A stretch of DNA of 64,000 nucleotides from Anagrus nilaparvatae (Eukaryota > Arthropoda > Insecta > Hymenoptera > Mymaridae), in NCBI GenBank assembly GCA_022575985.1, contig JAKSXM010000132.1, positions 16,926,001 through 16,990,000 on the forward strand. The letters are read 5' to 3'. The notes beneath the pieces are model-generated. The model was not told the origin of the DNA, searched no databases, and saw nothing but the letters and a program-made list of their open reading frames with translations. Positions 61,320-64,000 of this stretch are shown here, piece after piece. The first letter of the stretch is position 1; every line of letters starts with the position of its first letter. Position numbers and translations under genes: made by a program.

Positions 61320-61780
61320 ATTTGTCAATAAACCAAATACCCATTTTTTGCCCAAATGTACCAACTTTTAAATTGCTGCCAAATTATAATTTTTGTCAGG
61401 AACGGGTATCATAGATCTCAAAAATGTTATTCAATCTCAAGTTAACAAAAATTATTTACTCATCTTTTTTTTCTTAGTAATTTCCGAAATATGAGTCTAT
61501 AAAGAGAGTGATAAAATAAATAAAAAAAAAAAAACTAAAATTGAAACTCTAACTTTAAATTATCATAACTTGCAAAAGAATAATTGAAAAAAGAATAGTA
61601 AAGAATTTTTGAGAACTCAAAAATTGTAATTTTGGCAGCTATTTAAAAATTTTTTATTTTTCACCTAAAATAGGCACTTGGTTTATTTATTATAATGATA
61701 AGAGAATTACTGATAAAAACTTTTAGTTGAAGAGGATTGATACGCGTCACTGCAATAAAAAAAATAAGACCAATCGGAAG
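61320..61780. mobile_element. Diverged fragment of the 46156-48564 foldback family
   Basis: Shares TTTTAAATTGCTGCCAAATT, GTAAAGAATTTTTGAGAA, AATTATCATA, TTTGGCAGC-AATTTAAAAA, GCCATTTTTTGCCC-type runs and AATAAGACCAATCGGAAG with the centre of that element, diverged by substitutions and indels. It abuts the R2-like element. Confidence 0.55.
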
Positions 61781-61964
61781 GTATTTGGTTAAGTTAATAG
61801 GAAAAGTTCGTTGTAGAAAAAGCCTTTCCAAGTATCTCGCATTATGCGATTGTGAAAAAGCTCGAGAGAGAAAAGGCTTTCCAGGAGATTTTATATCATT
61901 TATCTCTAATATGTACTCTAGGAGCACAACTTTCCTAAAAATTGCTGATTAATTTTCAGAGAAC

Positions 61965-62378
61965 ATGGAAGTTAGAAGAGGTGTCAGACAAGGTGACCTC
62001 CTTTCATCACCTATCTTTTGCATAGTAGCTGACGAACTACTTAATGCTATACCCGTTGAGGTTGGGTATCTTCTAAATGGCACATCAATTAATGGGACAG
62101 CTTATGCTGACGACATAAACATCATAACGCCTTCTAAAGTTGGGATGCAGAAAGCCCTAATAGCTTTGGAGAAGACTGGTCAGGCAAGAGGCCTTAGCCT
62201 AAATAGAGAAAAGTGTGCTTCAATTTCCTTTATGAAAGCAGGAAAGAAATTGAAGGTAATGACAGAACGTCAGTTTAAATTTGTTGATGGTTTCATGGTT
62301 AAGCAAATAAAACCATCAGAAACTATAAAGATGTTAGGAATACTATATTTGACCCAACTAGCATTAAAAGATGTATAG
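61965..62378 (+). pseudogene. R2-like reverse transcriptase core, open segment
   Basis: Longest intact piece of the R2-like element, 137 codons from an internal Met: GVRQGD, YADD, LNREKC and SETIKMLGI motifs. The same frame continues upstream past one TAA (61950-61952), so this is part of the larger broken ORF rather than a gene of its own. Confidence 0.8.
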
Positions 62379-63044
62379 GGTAATTTTGATATAGAGTTGA
62401 CGAGAATTACCAGCTCCATTAAAGCCACAATAGAGATTGAAGATTTTGAGATCCTTCCTAATACCTAGATGGTATTATAAATTATCGCTTTCAAGGATCA
62501 ATATTAAAACGCTAAGAGTAATGGACAAAAGTATGCATGGGTATATAAAAAATGGATTATTCTACCAAAGGATATACCCATTGCTTATATCCATGCGAGT
62601 TGTATAGTCGGTGGCATTGTTATACCATCTTTAGCTACTACTATTCCATACCTCATTCATTCATTTATTCAAGGATGGAATCGCTTAAAGAAGGAGTGTG
62701 TATCTATGTGATTGGGTACAAAAGAGAATAACTTGGACACAAGAAAGGTTATAGATGGCTAAAATAGAGTTAAAAAAGGCGCCAATGAAACTTATTGGCG
62801 TAAAAAGTTGAATTCATCTGTTGATGGTGCTGATTTAAAAGAGTGCTTCAGGATCTCAGTAAATAATAACTAGTCAAGATTCCTCCCTACTAATAGTAGA
62901 ACAAGTAGACGTAGAAGAGATGAGGGGGCAGACAGGTTATGTCGCGCTGGTTTTTATGCTATAGAGACAACAACACATTTTGTACAGATCTACTTCAGAA
63001 CACATAGAGGCAGAGCGAAGCGACACTATGCCGTATTCAAAACC

Positions 63045-63242
63045 TTGGCTGCGGAAGTAAGGCAAAAACGTTGGAAGGTAAGCGAAGAAAACCTCATAAT
63101 TACATCAGAAGGCCTTAGAAAACCAGATATAATTTGTCAGAGGCAAAAAAAGGTTTGGGTCATTGACACGCAAGTAGTAGGGTTCTATAAACCCTTGAAT
63201 GAACTCCATAAGGATAAAGCGAACAAGTACAAGAAGAACTAG
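63045..63242 (+). pseudogene. R2-like restriction-type endonuclease segment
   Basis: 65-codon open piece carrying the KPD...VIDTQV signature of the PD-(D/E)XK endonuclease of R2-clade LINEs. It is continuous upstream with the damaged zinc knuckle (THRGRAKRHYAVFKTLAAEV). A frameshift or stop after KANKYKKN separates it from the C-terminal block at 63311-63490. Confidence 0.75.
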
Positions 63243-63776
63243 ATTCGCATAGCAATAGCGAGTGAAAGTAAGGCCCCCCTGAAAGCATCAAGTTCACTTC
63301 TTGTACAATATCTTATAGGGGCGTATGGAGTCAAAGGCCACTTGATGATCTTTTAAGCTTAGGCTTAACTAAAGGGTTCTTGGCAAAATTAACAACGATG
63401 TTGCTTCAAGTAACGCACACAAATTGGACGAGGTTCAATAGAACAACTTCAAGAGTCCATAAAACCAGGAAAACAAGAATGGAGTATTAGAAGCGTTAAG
63501 TTACTAACAAAAGGGATACCCGTTTCCATGACAAAGGCTTCAAGTCCGAAACGGGAAAAATAGCGGCATACCTCTAGCAATGCAGTCCAATGCAGAAGAG
63601 TAGATTCAAAGAAGATCAGTTGATAAACTCTGCTAGAGTATAATTGAAATGGGGAGTGAGTTTAGTGGGTAGCTGCCGGAAAAGTAGTAGTCCCACACTG
63701 TTCAGAACACCAGGTTCTATTCGTGCGTAATGTATTCTCACTTCCCTGCCCGTATGCAAATAAAGAAAAAAAAAAT

Positions 63777-64000
63777 AGTTACATTTTTGGAAGTTAGCCT
63801 AAGAACCCTCTCTCGAAACAGAGCATAATATAGAGCCCTGTTTTCCTAGGCCCAGGAGACCCGTTGAAATAAATGGAAGGTATCGCATGTGTTTGTAACT
63901 TTGCGCCCAAATGTTCCGGTTTTCTCCCTAGCAATTTTCAATTTTAAGAAATAAAGGGGATGGACTTTTCAGTCCATTTTTTCAATTGATCCATATAATT
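63777..64000. other. Flank beyond the R2-like element
   Basis: Less AT-rich sequence without a recognisable frame; runs off the window. Confidence 0.4.

Larger units (their letters stand above)
61855..63776 (+). pseudogene. R2-like LINE, 3' half (RT, zinc knuckle, endonuclease, 3' UTR, A tail), degraded
   Basis: From 61855 the frame reads FPGDFISFISNMYSRSTTFL, a TAA at 61950, then RRGVRQGDLLSSPIFCIVAD (box B), LNGTSINGTAYADDINIITP (box C YADD intact) and GLSLNREKCASISF (box D). It breaks at about 62378. Remnants PLKPQ, LIPRWYYKLS, KWIILPKDIPIAYIHAS and GGIVIPSL follow in changing frames. The R2-type CCHC knuckle is CRAGFYAIETTTHFVQIYFR, then THRGRAKRH, with two Cys replaced. Endonuclease: KPDIICQ...VWVIDTQVVG...KANKY (63126-63236). 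The C-terminus is RGVWSQRPLDDLLSLGL and NWTRFNRTTSRVHKTRK (63311-63490), then a 3' UTR with AATAAA at 63759 and an A10 tail. Family known: R2 clade, normally in 28S rDNA; none is seen here. Confidence 0.8.

Noticed and set aside
61661..61927. 88-codon minus-strand ORF
   Set aside because: Antisense to the junction between the foldback fragment and the R2-like RT; no motif.

Overview
The window reads as nuclear DNA of an insect. It is very AT-rich and packed with hairpin (foldback) elements and broken LINEs. The one conserved host gene has many exons with GT-AG introns and is spread over about 31 kb. Its protein resembles the insect form of GDAP2. A hymenopteran, such as a parasitoid wasp, would fit the base composition and transposon load, but that is inference.

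The host gene lies on the minus strand from 42155 to 11085: GDAP2 (macro domain plus CRAL-TRIO/Sec14 domain). I rebuilt 11 coding exons by eye. Every junction keeps phase, and together they give 1527 nt, i.e. 508 codons and a stop, close to human GDAP2 (about 497 residues). Two parts of this gene deserve attention. First, a GC-rich mini-exon at 19720-19677 inside the 15.7-kb intron 6 starts with ATG in good context. It ends at a GTGCGT donor in the phase needed to join exon 7, which predicts a 196-residue isoform with only the CRAL-TRIO domain. Second, the frame stays open for 122 codons after the annotated TAA (11084-10719) before another TAA. That predicts stop-codon readthrough or another C-terminal variant rich in Asn runs.

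Region by region: 1-5950 is a nest of inverted repeats around two non-LTR retrotransposon fragments, with apparently identical 1.06-kb arms (1-1059 and 4288-5346). 5950-10715 is AT-rich flank of the 3' end of GDAP2 with small MITEs. 10716-42160 is GDAP2; its introns hold decayed foldbacks, MITEs and a jockey-type reverse transcriptase pseudogene (about 29030-29890, minus). 42160-46150 is the 5' side of GDAP2 with short MITEs, a G-rich minisatellite and decayed tandem repeats. 46156-48564 is a 2.4-kb foldback with a 170-bp block triplicated in one arm only. 51450-52636 is a second long foldback, related by its ends and internal sequence to one at 1180-2899. 57473-59221 is a cloverleaf-like foldback interrupted by an 892-bp element with Transib/RSS-like ends (CACAGTG) and a 5-bp AGGCG duplication. 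59300-60170 and 61320-61780 are decayed foldback pieces. 61855-63776 is a degraded R2-like LINE 3' half with RT, a damaged zinc knuckle, endonuclease, 3' UTR and A tail.

No tRNA, rRNA, CRISPR array or second conserved host gene was recognised. All family assignments rest on motif recognition by eye. Exon limits are splice-consensus and homology inferences without transcript data.
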